64,000 bases of DNA from Helianthus annuus (Eukaryota > Streptophyta > Magnoliopsida > Asterales > Asteraceae): the NCBI RefSeq assembly GCF_002127325.2, contig NC_035433.2, positions 127,829,518-127,893,517 on the forward strand. Direction: 5' to 3'. The notes beneath the pieces were generated by a model that was not told the DNA's origin, did no database searches, and worked only from the letters and a program-made list of their open reading frames with translations. A program made the translations under genes and the position numbers. Below are positions 11,723 to 23,509 of this stretch, one piece after another (the stretch's first letter is position 1; each line of letters opens with the position of its first letter).

Positions 11723-12372
11723 GATTGTTTACAAATTTAATAAAACAAACCAACCTACCTACAATATTTTAAAAAACAATAACAACATCAAAACACTCAA
11801 GCCCTAATTGCAAATAACATCTTCAAACATTCAAGCCCTAATTCGGTTCTCACAGATTCAACGTAATCTTACTCAGAATCCATTAAATCCTACTTATAAC
11901 CATACCATTGTACAATAAATCCAATAAGTAAACCACTTTCATAACAAAAACATTCAATCACTTACTTCCGATTGGTGTTATTACTTCATTCAGTAAAGGA
12001 ACAGGAACGGAACATGCAACTAGTGTTTGAAACACTTAAAGAAGAGGTTTTTCCATTATGTACCTTTGATTGATGAAGATGAAATTTTTTCGGCGATTAA
12101 CAACCTACCGCCGCTGATGATACCCTTTCTCCCGTCGCCGATTGTGAATAGAGAGACATAGCGGTGGATATTTCCTTGTAAAGGGAGGATGACATTATTT
12201 TAGGAAGTAAAAAATATCACGGGATTTCAACTTTTTTATGGAAAGAATCTTGAAATTTTTTTAAATAGATTAATTAACCTAATTACAATTTTACCCTTTT
12301 GATTTTAATAAAACAATAAAAATTAACATATTAATTACAATTATGCCACTAAATTAATTATCAAGATCATAT

Positions 12373-12439
12373 TAATCAACGGTTCAGATATGTTCACGCA
12401 GTTCACGCAGAGGAGGTTGTTCACGCTAGAACCTCACCC

Positions 12440-12441
<2 letters not shown>
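12373..12441 (-). repeat. Right terminal inverted repeat of the 10-kb MULE
   Basis: This is the complement partner of 2,371-2,440. It shows ttcacgcagttcacgc followed by ttcacgctagaacctcaccct, and then enters a TA array. Confidence 0.85.

Positions 12442-12480
<39 letters not shown>
12441..12480. repeat. (TA)n array shared by two elements
   Basis: About 19 TA units (after ACA) lie between the right end of the 10-kb MULE and the left end of the 4-kb element. There is no other sequence between them. Confidence 0.95.
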
Positions 12481-12484
<4 letters not shown>

Positions 12485-12848
12485 GTGGCTCTATAAGAAA
12501 CCCCATCTTTTTTAAGAAACCTTGGAAACCCTAGATTCACCCTTGATTTGGTTTCACTTTAATAGATCAATGGCTCTCCTTTTTTGGTGTATATATTAGA
12601 TTTAAATTAATGCATAAAGGGCATTTTGGGTAGTAAAAAAGACTTTTTGAGCGCCATGTTGTACTGTCAAATCAAATAAGAGATTTCAAAATCATATCCC
12701 TCTTTCTCTCTCCCACTCTCTACTTACAATTATCACATCTCTTTCCTCCCCCACCCCACAAACGTGAAGAAGAACAAGAAGAAGATGGTATCATTTCAGA
12801 ATTAAAATATCTACCTTCAAGATTTCAAGAAATACTAATTCCAGATTA

Positions 12849-13135
12849 AGTTGCAGAAGACGATGGTGGTTGCAGATCAAAGCATGATTCAGTTGCAGAA
12901 GACGATGGTGGTTGCAGATCTGGTGGTTGGTGGAAGGTGGTGACTGGTTCATTCTGGGGTGTTGGTGGTTGATAGCGGCGACAGTGGGTGGTTGTAGAAG
13001 GTGGTGGAGGGTGGGTGGTTGGTGGCGCCGGAGTTCGGAACGTCGTCGGAGTCAAGATCTAGTAATGGTTAATGTTCTCTCTCTCTTTCCTCTCCTCTGT
13101 CTTCAATCAAGATCTAGTAATGGTTAATGTTCATG
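12849..13135. repeat. Short direct repeats in the 4-kb element
   Basis: The block ttgcagaagacgatggtggt occurs twice, 42 bp apart (about 12,851 and 12,893). The block gatctagtaatggttaatgt occurs twice, near 13,057 and 13,110. The stretch is G-rich with many ggtggt units and has no convincing gene. Confidence 0.7.
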
Positions 13136-13639
13136 TATTTTAAATAAATCGAAAACTTTAGGATGAGATTTTGAACAGGATTTTTTGTTGGTTTGGTTGC
13201 TTGTTTGGGGATTTTGATCTTAACAATAATTGTTTTTTTTTTGTTGGTTTGGGCTTTTAATCTGAACAGTAAGTGTTTTTTTTTTGTTGGGTTGTTTGAT
13301 TTACAGAAACAGACCCATAACATGTGTTAAGCACCTGTTAGAATGATATATAACGTGTATTGATTTACAGAAACAGATCCATAAAGATATTCAATTGACA
13401 AGCTGGATGGATGTAGGCGACGTTAATGCGGGGACATTGAATAAGTCAACTATTTTGGGAAAGAAGGTTTCGTTCGTTTACAACATGTGTTAGTGATTCA
13501 TGCTGTAACAGATCCATAAAGAAGTTTTCATGCTGTAACAAGTTTTCGTTCGTTTCTAACATGTTTTGCACATTTTGGAATGTATAACATGTGTTAAGCC
13601 TCTGTTATAATTTTTTGTAACCTGACATGTATTCATGTA

Positions 13640-13895
13640 TAAGCTAGTGGTTTACAAAACACCATGATGTGTATATACTGATCTAACATGTGTTACAATG
13701 TGTCTGTTCGAAACATGTAATTGATTAACATGTGACAAGGGTGAAAACAGTCGACGGGGGCGATGAGTTTAATGGTGAGCTTAGTTAATATCGTAATCTT
13801 GTTGTAACCCCACTTGTATACATATGATAACATGTAAGCATCCATTATAACCCGACTTGTATTCATGTATATCAAAAGTGGTTTGCAAAACACCA
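13640..13895. repeat. 250-bp direct repeat, copy 1
   Basis: Copy 1 begins tgtataagctagtggtttac and contains acagtcgacgggggcgatga. A second copy lies at about 14,363-14,612, with roughly a dozen differences and a spacing of about 720 bp. Both contain several aacatgtg-type motifs. Confidence 0.8.
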
Positions 13896-14362
13896 TGATG
13901 TGGATATACTGATCGTAACACGTGTACAAGTTAATATTGTAACACCGTATACCTGGGATAACATGTGTTAAGCCTCTGTTATAATCTTGGTTTAACCCAA
14001 CATGGTGTCATGTATAAGCTAGTGGTTTCCAAAAGACTATTAACTTGTATAATCTTGGAAACAAGTTAATATTGTAACACCGTACCCCGACTTGTATTCA
14101 TGTATATGAAAGTCACATCCTTTGGGAAAGAACTCTTCGTTCATTTATAACATATGTTGGTGGTTCATGCTGTAACAGAACACCATGATGTAACCTGACA
14201 TGTGTTCATGTATAACATGTGTTAAGCCCCTGTTATAATGATATATAACATGGGAAAGAACTCTTCGTTCGTTTATAACATGTGTTTGTTTTGCACATTT
14301 TGGAATGTATAACATGTATTAAGCCTCTGTTATAATCTTTTTGTAACCTGACATATATTCAT

Positions 14363-14612
14363 GTATAAGCTAGGGGTTTACAAAACACCATGATGTGTAT
14401 ATACTGATCTAACATGTGTTACAATTTGTCTATTCGGAACATGTAATTGCTTAACATGTGACAAGGGTGAAAACAGTCGACGGGGGCGATGAGTTTAATG
14501 GTGAGCTTAGTTAATATCGTAATCTTGTTGTAACACCACTTGTATACATATGATAACATGTGAGCATCCATTATAACCCGACTTGTATTCATGTATATCA
14601 AAGTGGTTTGCA
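14363..14612. repeat. 250-bp direct repeat, copy 2
   Basis: Second copy of the block at 13,640. Differences include ctagggg for ctagtgg and gtgagcatcc for gtaagcatcc. Confidence 0.8.
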
Positions 14613-14712
14613 AATTAATATGTGTACAAGTTAATATGGAACATACAAGTTAATATTGTAACACTGTATATGGAACATACAAGTTAATATGGAACATACA
14701 AGTTACTATTGT

Positions 14713-14902
14713 ATAACGTGTGTTAAGCCTCTATTATAACGTGTGTTAAGACTTCCAGAATGGATGCATAAACTCCAATAGCAACTTAATAACATAGTAT
14801 ACCTAATATAACGTGTGTTAAGCCTCTATTATAACGTGTGTTAAGACTTCAGAATGGATGCATAAACTCCAATAGTAACTTAGTAACAGCAGAAGTACAA
14901 AC
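14713..14902. repeat. 95-bp tandem duplication
   Basis: The unit begins ataacgtgtgttaagcctct and is repeated once (starts 14,713 and 14,808). The two copies differ by a single-base indel (acttccag, acttcag) and a few substitutions. Confidence 0.85.
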
Positions 14903-16520
14903 ACGGGCGACTCCAACACAAAATGATTTAAGTCTATACCGTTTTAACATCATGTACTAGACAAAACAATAAGAGTCACACATTACATATTACTAGTAAA
15001 CGAAAATACATAGCACTAAGAAAATGGTGGAGCTTCCTTTGACAGTCTGCCTTAGCTTTTCAGCGGCTACCTTTGCTGCCTTAGCTTTTCAGCAGCTACC
15101 CTTTATTGTTTGGGTCGGTCTTGAAACGGTTTGTAAACATGTGGGTGTGCGTATGCTAGGGAAGTTATAAAAATGTGTTTTCATGTCACACGTAACACGT
15201 GTTACGTTGTACATGGGTTTCATGTCACATGTAACACATGCATGTCCGATAAGTTCAAACTATAACACGTGTTAGTTGTATTGTGCTGTAACATAAACAT
15301 GGTCATGATCCTTGAGCATCTGATCCACGTTTGACGAAACCAACGGTCCTGAGAATTGGATCTTATTTCCCTTGTATCCATCACTGTCCTAATAACAAAA
15401 AGATAAGATAACCGTTAAGTCGTTAACCAGACATAAATATTAATACATTCATAGCCAGAAAATCTTTTTTTCTCAAATAACATAAAAAACAATTACTATT
15501 CAGATCAAAAGCCCTAAACAAAGCAACCAAACCGACAAAAAATAGTTACTATTCAGATCAAAAGCTCAAACAAGCAACCAAACCAAGCATAACTTTTTAA
15601 CATAAAAATAAAAACCTGCAAATTACATAAACATTTACCCATTTTAAAAACCATTTTAACAAAAAAAAAAATCATGTTTCATCTCTAAAACAGCCATTAC
15701 ACAAAAACCTATTAACAACCATTTCAACAAAAACATCAAGTGTGAAATGATTTTTTAAAATAAAATACTCAAGAGATTGTTGTTTCTCTCTCTAAAACAG
15801 CAACTTTCTCTCTCTAAAACACTTACCGGATCTAGAACCATACGATAAAAACGATGAAGATCTTCAAACTTGCTTCTCTCTGTGTGTTCTTGGTGTTCTT
15901 GATAAACATGATGAAGATTGTTGTTTCTTACTTTAGAAATCAGTTTTCAACAAGCATGATCACAACCGAGATGAAGATGACGACGTGAGATGAAGCATGA
16001 ACACACCCGAAAATCAGCTTCGAAATAAGCATGAACACACCCGAGATGAACAAGATGAAAATTGTTGTTTCTCTCTCCAAAACATTAGCTTTCTCTCTCT
16101 ATAACACCAAGAACAAGCTTCATCATGTTTGGGATCAGACGATCTGGTGACATTAACTCATGTGTTGTTGGTGGAGTCTCCATGGACATTAATGGTGGAA
16201 GGAATATATCTTCCAGAGATGAAATTCATGGACTCTACTCAAATGTCTTTATTATAAGGTCAAAGATAAAGATGGAGGTTTTGAAAGTACACTGGGAAGT
16301 GAGTTGTATAATTATGGTTGTCAAATCAAAGGTAGCAAGTAATCTTCTTGGGTAAAGTAAGTTAGAAGTAAAAATACAATTATGCCCTTCTCTACAAATG
16401 AAAGATGATTTTTTTATGTACACGTGGATAAATGTGGACCATGCATTGGGTTTGCAAAGTTTTCTCAAATTCAAGGGTTTTTCATATAACATTATCCTAT
16501 ATATATATATATATATATAT

Positions 16521-17040
16521 AGGGGAAGGTTCATTTGAGAAGAAAATTTAATTGAGAAGAAAAAGAACAAAGGGTAATTTTGTAAAACATTAAATAGTTT
16601 TTCACTTATCTCATTTATTATCATTTTTGACTAATTAATTAGGTATAAAGACTATTATCCTCCACACTAACTTTTTTTGCCTACACACATCAAAAAGTTG
16701 TCCTACATATTTCGAAATTCATCCTACACGTTGAAATTTATCTTACACAAGTCGTAATTTATCCTACACAACTTCTAATTTAGCCTACACTTTAAATTAT
16801 TTTATTTTATTTTTTTGAAAAAAAAAATATATATATTTTAAAGATAAGTTACAAAAAATTTAATGTATTAGCTATTAAAGAGGAAGACTACAAATTAATG
16901 ACCTATGTAGATTTACCAATATACCCTTATAGTAACATTAAATACTTATATTAAATGAAGTAAAATAAAGCATTCTTATTGGTTGAAATTTGTTCTTTTT
17001 TCTTCTTACAAAAAATTTCTTCTCATTTGAACTCTCCACT
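16521..17040 (+). mobile_element. MITE C, copy 1 (520 bp)
   Basis: Left end aggggaaggttcatttgaga; right end, reverse complemented, agtggagagttcaaatgaga. Both continue agaaa...aagaaaaa(g)aacaaa. TA arrays flank both sides (16,500-16,520 and 17,041-17,052). It has terminal inverted repeats and no coding capacity. Confidence 0.8.
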
Positions 17041-17758
17041 ATATATATATATGTAAAGAGTACTGTACAATATTGCTTATCGTACATTACGTACGCTTCA
17101 ATCTCAGCCGTCAGATCATCTTCCCGCATTTTAAAATCGCATGTTGTTTTTTTATAACAATTTCGCATGTGATATTTTTTGATGAATTCGCATGTTGTTT
17201 TTTTGTACCAATTTCGCATGTGATAATTTTGATGAAATAACATGCTGTTTTTTTATAACAATTTCGCATGTGATAATTTTTGATGAATTCGCATGTTATT
17301 TTTTGTACCAATTTCGCATGTGATAATTTTGATGAAATAGCATGTTGTTTTTTTTTAACAATTTCGCATGTGGTAGTTAGAGTAAATTACGATTTTGGCC
17401 CATGTGGTTATATCACTTTTACCCTTTTGTCGGAATTAATTAAATAAATAAATGAATAAGGAGCTAATATTAAATTTCATCCTACTTTAAATTTTGAATA
17501 CCATTAGTATATTGAAAGATATGACTTTTTTATTATTGGTATATAAAATTAGATTTATTAAACCCGTAAGTTACAAAAAATTTAATGTATTAGCTATTAA
17601 AGATGAAGACTACAAATTAACGACCTATGTAGATTTACCAATATACCCTTATAGTAACATTAAATACTTATATTAAATGAAGTAAAATAAAGCATTCTTA
17701 TTGGTTAAAATTTGTTCTTTTTTCTTCTTACAAAAAATTTCTTCTCATTTGAACTCTC

Positions 17759-17803
<45 letters not shown>

Positions 17804-18125
17804 TAAAGAGTACTGTACAATATTGCTTATCGTACATTACGTACGCTTCAATCTCAGCCGTCAGATCATCTTCCCGCATTTTAAAATCGCATGTTGTTTT
17901 TTTATAACAATTTCGCATGTGATATTTTTTGATGAATACGCATGTTGTTTTTTTTGTACCAATTTCGCATGTGATAATTTTGATGAAATAGCATGCTGTT
18001 TTTTTATAACAATTTCGCATGTGATAATTTTTTATGAATTCGCATGTTGTTTTTTGTACCAATTTCGCATGTGATAATTTTGATGAAATAGCATGTTGTT
18101 TTTTTTAACAATTTCGCATGTGGTA
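16845..18125. repeat. Local tandem duplication X-Y-X
   Basis: Block X (16,845-17,376: right half of MITE C, TA array, left half of MITE E) recurs at 17,567-18,125. Between them, Y' (17,377-17,567, starting ttagagtaaattacgatttt) is a near-identical copy of Y at 18,457-18,647, inside the Helitron. This is explained by a tandem duplication of X-Z-Y followed by loss of Z from the first copy. The junction is at 17,567, where aacccgt joins aagttac. Confidence 0.8.
17762..17800. repeat. (TA)n array
   Basis: Between the duplicated right half of MITE C and MITE E. It is much longer than the equivalent 17,041-17,052 array in the other duplicate, so it has expanded or contracted since the duplication. 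Confidence 0.95.
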
Positions 18126-18268
18126 ATTTTGATGAAATCGCATGTTAAAAAACCAACATGCGAAATTGTTACAAAAAAACAACATGCGAATTCAATGCGG
18201 GAAGATGATCGGACGGCTGAGATTGTAGCGTACGTAATGTACGATAAGGAATTTGTACGTTAACCTAA

Positions 18269-18270
<2 letters not shown>
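17801..18270. mobile_element. MITE E (470 bp)
   Basis: The ends are inverted repeats of about 80 bp. Both contain ttatcgtacattacgtacgc, then aatctcagccgtc and gatcatcttcccgcatt. TA arrays flank both sides. The interior is five or six imperfect copies of a unit with aacaatttcgcatgtgataa and gcatgttgttttttt. A left-half copy lies at 17,052-17,376. Confidence 0.85.

Positions 18271-18306
<36 letters not shown>
18271..18306. repeat. (TA)n array
   Basis: Between MITE E and the start of the Helitron-like segment (aataaaagaaatcaac). Confidence 0.95.
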
Positions 18307-18310
<4 letters not shown>

Positions 18311-18580
18311 AAAGAAATCAACTTTGGGACACTTGTCATTATATTAGGCCATGCCTTATGGATAGTTATAATTTTAATTTAATCTCTTCTAATTAATTAT
18401 AGATAATCCCCCTACTAAATATTATTTAGTTTAATTATTACTTTTATAATTTGATATTAGAGTAAATTACGATTTTGACCCATGTGGTTATATCACTTTT
18501 ACCCTTTTGTCGGAATTAATTAAATAAATAAATGAATAAGGAGCTAATATTAAATTTCATCCTACTTTAAATTTTGAATA

Positions 18581-19005
18581 CCATTAGTATATTGAAAGAT
18601 ATGACTTTTTTATTATTGGTATATAAAATTAGATTTATTAAACCCGTGTAATACACGTGGTTTTTTATAGATATACCTTTTTTATTATTTACTATACAAA
18701 ATTACATTTATTCGACCCGTGTAATAGATGAGGTTTTTTAATATATAATTTTTTATTATTTGATATATAAAATTAGATTTATTCAATTCGTACAATACAC
18801 AGGGTTTTTTTAAGGATATATATTTTTTTATTATTTAGTAACGGAAATTACATTTATTCAACCCATGTAATACACATATTTTTAAAGATGTAACTTTTTT
18901 ATTATTTGGTATATAAAATTACATTTATTCAACCCGTGTAATAAATGAGGTTTCTTAAAAATGTATTATTTTATTATTCGGTAAACAATATTACATTTAT
19001 TCAAC
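18581..19005. repeat. 425-bp direct repeat, copy 1
   Basis: Begins ccattagtatattgaaagat and ends tacatttattcaac. Copy 2 is 19,240-19,664. Both are inside the Helitron and differ at a few percent of positions. Confidence 0.85.
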
Positions 19006-19239
19006 CTACAAATTATTTATCACGAAAACCAAACTTTGTACTAATATATGAAATATTTTTATTTTCAATACTAAAAAAATTATTATATCAATTTTATTAT
19101 ATAATTTATAAATCAATTTGTCGGAATTGGTACCAAAATTTTATCACTCAAATAGATGTTGATTTGCTTCTTGAATAATATATCTTCTTTTTAAGAACCA
19201 TCTTCACAATCACCATATCCATCGCGTATCGAGTATTAT

Positions 19240-19664
19240 CCATTAGTATATTGAAAGATATGACTTTTTTTATTATTGGTATATAAAATTAGAATTATTA
19301 ACCCCGTGTAATACACGTGGTTTTTTATAGATATACCTTTTTTATTATTTACTATACAAAATTACATTTATTCGACCCGTGTAATAGATGAGGTTTTTTA
19401 AGATATAACTTTTTATTATTTGATATATAAAATTAGATTTATTCAATTCGTACAATACACAGGGTTTTTTTAAGGATATATATTTTTATTATTTAGTAAA
19501 TGAAATTACATTTATTTAACCCGTGTAATACACATATTTTTAAAGATGTAACTTTTTTTATTATTTGGTATATAAAATTACATTTATTCAACCCGTGTAA
19601 TAATTGAGGTTTCTTAAAGATGTATTATTTTATTATTTGGTAAACAATATTACATTTATTCAAC
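19240..19664. repeat. 425-bp direct repeat, copy 2
   Basis: Second copy of the block at 18,581, after a 234-bp unique stretch. Confidence 0.85.
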
Positions 19665-19900
19665 TCGTGTAAAACAAGCGGTTTAAAGATATAACTTTTT
19701 TATTTGGTATATAAAATTATATTTAATAAACCCGTACAATATGGTTATTATAGATATAACTTTTTATTATTTAATATATAAAATTATATTTATTCAACCC
19801 ATGCAATAAAAAAGGTTTTTAAAGATATATTGTTTTATTATTTAGTATATAAAATTCATTTATTCGACCCGTGTAATACACGGGGTTATAACCTAGTATG

Positions 19901-19935
<35 letters not shown>

Positions 19936-19939
<4 letters not shown>

Positions 19940-20431
19940 GGGTTCAAATGAGAAAAAAATTTGGTAAGAAGAAAAAAGAAGAAATTTTAACCAATAAGAA
20001 TGCTTTATTTTACTTCATTTAATATAAGTATTTAATGTTACTATAAGGGTACATTGGTAAATTTATATAGGTCATTAATTTGTAGTCTTCCTCTTTAATA
20101 GCTAACTACATTAAATTTTTTGTAACTTATTTTCAAAATATATATTTTTTCAAAAAAATAAAATAAAATAATTTAAAATGTAAGATAAATTACGAGTTGT
20201 GTGGGATAAATTTCAACGTATAGAATAGAATGAATTTCGAAATATGTAGGATAACTTTTGATGTGTGTAGGCAAAAAATGTTAGTGTGGAGGATAATAGT
20301 CTTTATGACTAGTTAATTAATCAAAAATGATAATAAATGAGATAAGCGAAAAAACTATTTAATGTTTTACAAAATTGCCCTTTGTTCTTTTTCTTCTTAA
20401 TTAAATTTTCTTCTCAAATGAACCTTTCCCT
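19936..20431 (-). mobile_element. MITE C, copy 2 (inverted)
   Basis: Inverse of 16,521-17,040: it starts tggagggttcaaatgag and ends ctcaaatgaacctttccct. The left flank is the TA array 19,905-19,935, while the right flank is ordinary sequence. Confidence 0.8.
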
Positions 20432-20649
20432 ATTCAACATTTGGACTTACTCAACTTAAATGCCCTGATACTATCTCTGAGACCACATAGTGTAGACGTG
20501 AATTGATCTGGCGTGGAGGCTAGTCTACACCCATCAAACCACCCCGTGCTTGACGTTATGTGTGGGACGACTAGATTTCCACTAGTGTGGAAGGCAAATG
20601 AGGAGAAGACGTGGCATATTAGTGTTGGTTGGTTAAAACTAGCCGTTGA

Positions 20650-22111
20650 ATGGCTAGTTTGAAAATAAACTTAAAAAACCATATATATAATCACATCTTT
20701 CACCCTATTTTTTTAAGCACACACCAAATCAATCCGTTTTTCTCTTCCCAATTACATATACACTCCCATTTTTTATATAATTTTAAAAAAACAGAACACT
20801 CAAGTTCGTCATGTTCATCTTCTTTGTCGTCGTCTGAGCTTGAGAACTATCTTTTATTCTCGTCAGATGACGAGGGACGGACACTCATAATTACAACGGT
20901 TCAAAAAGTGGTTGAAACTATAATGGAAGACGAATGGTGCTCATCAGAACCCAAGAGGAGGAAATACATAGTACGCGACCAAATCACTACACATGATTTA
21001 TTGGTAAATGATTATTTTTCACCCAACCCGACTTAGGATAATAGTACTTTTAGGCGTCGATTTAGTATGAGCCGCAAATTATTTCTTAGAATATCAAACG
21101 ATTATCAAGTAAATATGATTTTTTTTCGACAACAAAAAAAAAGATGTGTGTGGTTGTCTAGGATTTAGCAGGTTGCAAAAAGTCAAGGCCGCGCTTAGAC
21201 AATTGGCTTATGGGACGGCTTCCGACATTATGGATAAATATATAAAACTGTCGGAAAGTACCGCGAGGGAAAGCCTCCATTATTTTTGTGAGTATGTCAT
21301 TGAACTATATTTTAAAAAATACTTGAGAAAACCTACATTTGGTGACATACAACAACTTTTGGAGGCTCATGAAGAGCAATATGGTTTCTCTGGGATGAGC
21401 GGTAGTTTAGATTGTATGGAATGAGAATGGGAAAATTGTCCAACTGCATGGCGCGGGCAACACACTAGTTGATATCATAAAATAACAACTATAATGCTTG
21501 AAGTGGCTGCATCTCAAAATCTTTGGATTTGGCATGCATTCTTTGGTATCTCTGCTTTAAATAACAATTTAAATATTCTTAAACAATTTTCAACAACTAT
21601 ATAAACGGTTTTGGACCGGAGGTTCTTTTTTTTTTTTTGTAAACGGTGCAGAGTACAAATACGGCTATTATCTGGCGGATCATATTTACCCGGATTATGT
21701 GTGTTTGTAAAATCTTTTACACAGGGAACAACGTTAGACGAAAAGAGAACTAAGTTTAATGGTGTTCAAATGGCAGCACGAAAAGACGTGGAACAAGCAT
21801 TTGGTGTTTTGCAAAAAAATGGCACATTTTGAAGATCCATGTCGTGTAGTATTATGGAAAAACTAGAATTCGAAATGTGATGTACGCGTGCGTTATTTTA
21901 CATAAAATGATTTTGGAGGATGAGGGACGTCCAATTTACGAGTACTATATGGAGGGGACTTGACCAAATACCATAGAATGATAAAGACAAAGAAGCGAAC
22001 TTAAGATAAATTTATGACAATCTAACACATCACAACCTTCGAGCGGATTTCGTTGAACACATTTGGAGCGGTTCACAAAACGAACCTGCCGAAGATGAAG
22101 ACGATGATTAA
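20650..22111 (+). pseudogene. PIF/Harbinger transposase relic
   Basis: The order of blocks is preserved. There is a Ser-rich N-terminus (20,810-21,036), then LRQLAYGTASDIMDKYIKLSEST and MSGSLDCME (21,146-21,424), the first catalytic Asp block. Next is LEVAASQNLWIWHAFFGIS (about 21,495-21,560), then ARKDVEQAFGVL (about 21,775-21,815), the Glu block. The C-terminus, near 22,030-22,110, includes ADFVEHIW and ends in an acidic run. Frameshifts separate the blocks. The relic is parallel to, but clearly diverged from, the copy at 26,271-27,532. Element ends are not certain: matching ggcgtggagg/cgttatg text near 20,500-20,640 and 22,340-22,490 may be the terminal regions. Confidence 0.75.
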
Positions 22112-22489
22112 AGGTTTATGTATTTTTTTTATGTTTAACTATTTTTAATTTTAAATTTATGTAATTTTAATTTAACTTTATGTAATTTTCTTTAGAATGA
22201 AGTATTTTTAGTTTTAAGTTTATGTAATTTTAATTTAAACTTTATGTATTTTTAAATTTATGTTATTTGTTTTAACGTTTTTCTTAATTTAATAGTTTTT
22301 ATATAATTTTTTAATATAAAATACTAATAAAACGTGTGTGCCACATGTCGAATAACGTCACCCTTTCACGCCCTATTTCACTCCTTCCGTTTTTGCAACA
22401 CGTCATTTTTCTGACGCGTACTATAACATGAATCCCAAGTGTCGCATAACGCCCGATTTACATGCCCCTCCACACCAAATAGTCTGAAA

Positions 22490-23203
22490 GGAGTTTGGAC
22501 AACGAACCAGGAATGTTCGAGAACCAAAACACCCCACATTTACGAAAAACCAAACTAAAACCCCCATGGCGGAGTTTTTAAATTTCTTTATCAATCTGTA
22601 AACCTAATTGCGGTAGGTTGTAATTTGTAAATGAACTCCCTTTTTGTTTTCACTTTCAGTTGACCTGACTTGGGTTAGTGTATTAGCCCAATATCTATCT
22701 ACTTTATAAAGATATAACTAATAATTATAAAAAATATAAACTAATATTATATGTTTAAATAAAAGTCTATATAATTATTTAATAGTTTATATCAGCCATT
22801 TTCTTACAGATTTAAGTTATAACTTTTATTAATTAGCTTGGTGATTTATAAATTTAAGTTCATGCATAACTTATGACATAAGTTGAATAGAGTTAAATAA
22901 TATTTAGTATTCCTTTTGTTACTTATATTATTTAATAATGAATAAAATAGCGAGTCCCTAAATATGGAAAAAAAATTAATAATAAGAAACGAGTCTCTAA
23001 TTAATCTCTTATTTTTTTTTTTTTGAATTAGATTTTTTTTTAAAGTAACAACAATAGTATTCCAAACGAAAAAAGGCAATTACAAAGCAATACGAGGTAG
23101 TCAGGCAACAAGTTGCTCTTAGCATGACAAAAGGTAGATAATGCAATAGGGTTAATATTTTTATCAGGAGTTGTAAGATAATGTTTTTAATTGTATTTCA
23201 GTA
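22490..23203. other. AT-rich intergenic sequence, nothing recognised
   Basis: No open frame with a recognisable domain. A T/A-rich stretch at 23,010-23,045 precedes text that could be an old LINE tail, but no duplication supports this. Confidence 0.5.
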
Positions 23204-23497
23204 TTGTTATTTTTAAAACTCTGATCTGAGTTATTAAATTGTAGGCAATATAGGTTTCAAATAAAAATTCAGAATCTGTCAAAGCGTCAAACACCAGCTT
23301 AAACTCTAAAATCTTTGCCAAAAACATTTATGACCATATGTTTTATTGAATTGTTATTTTTAAAACTCTGATCTGAGTTATTAAATTGTAGGCAATATAG
23401 GTTTCAAATAAAAATTCAGAATCTGTCAAAGTGTCAAACACCAGCTTAAACTCTAAAATCTTTGCCAAAAACATTTATGACCATATGTTTTATTGAA
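23204..23497. repeat. 147-bp perfect-spacing tandem duplication
   Basis: The unit ttgttatttttaaaactctg... ending tttattgaa is present twice (23,204-23,350 and 23,351-23,497). I see one substitution (aagcgtc, aagtgtc). It is recent, and no gene is affected. Confidence 0.95.
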
Positions 23498-23509
23498 ACA
23501 TTGGTTTAT

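Larger units (their letters stand above)
2372..12440. mobile_element. 10-kb MULE with FAR1-type transposase and Ulp1-like protease
   Basis: The two ends are inverted repeats of about 68 bp: the left begins aggattaggttcaaacgtg and the right, reverse complemented, begins agggtgaggttctagcgtg. Both contain gcgtgaactgcgtgaac and a gaacc(a/g)ttgatt tail. Both ends abut TA arrays. The cargo is a transposase on + (3,089-6,268) and an Ulp1-like peptidase on - (7,108 to about 11,000), separated and punctuated by arrays of a GTACACATGTGTAC palindrome. MULEs that carry Ulp1-like genes are known in plants (Kaonashi-type and some VANDAL-like groups). Assignment to a named family would need a search. Confidence 0.85.
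12481..16499. mobile_element. 4-kb non-autonomous MULE-type element
   Basis: Left end aggggtggctctataagaaa; right end, reverse complemented, ataggataatgttatatgaa. Both then share a degenerate (c/g)agaaac(c)tt(g)gaaaccc-type block within the first 60 bp, and both abut TA arrays. No transposase is seen. The interior is filled with direct repeats and dispersed TAACATGTGTTA-type palindromes. Two short open blocks (12,912-13,127 and 16,125-16,355) show no recognisable domain. The superfamily call rests on the TA-array context and weak terminal repeats. Confidence 0.5.
18300..19896 (+). mobile_element. Non-autonomous Helitron with multiplied 3' hairpins
   Basis: The 3' end is clear: hairpin cccgtgtaatacacggg at 19,868-19,884, then eight bases and CTAG at 19,893-19,896, followed by T, as expected for a Helitron inserted between A and T. 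The 5' side begins ataataaaagaaatcaactt, close in style to plant Helitron 5' ends, but its terminal TC merges with the TA array. The interior is tandem units of about 73-75 bp, each carrying a version of the same hairpin. No Rep/helicase gene is present. Confidence 0.7.

Noticed and set aside
23010..23110. T-run followed by AT-rich text, possible LINE tail
   Set aside because: No target duplication and no recognisable LINE 3' sequence.
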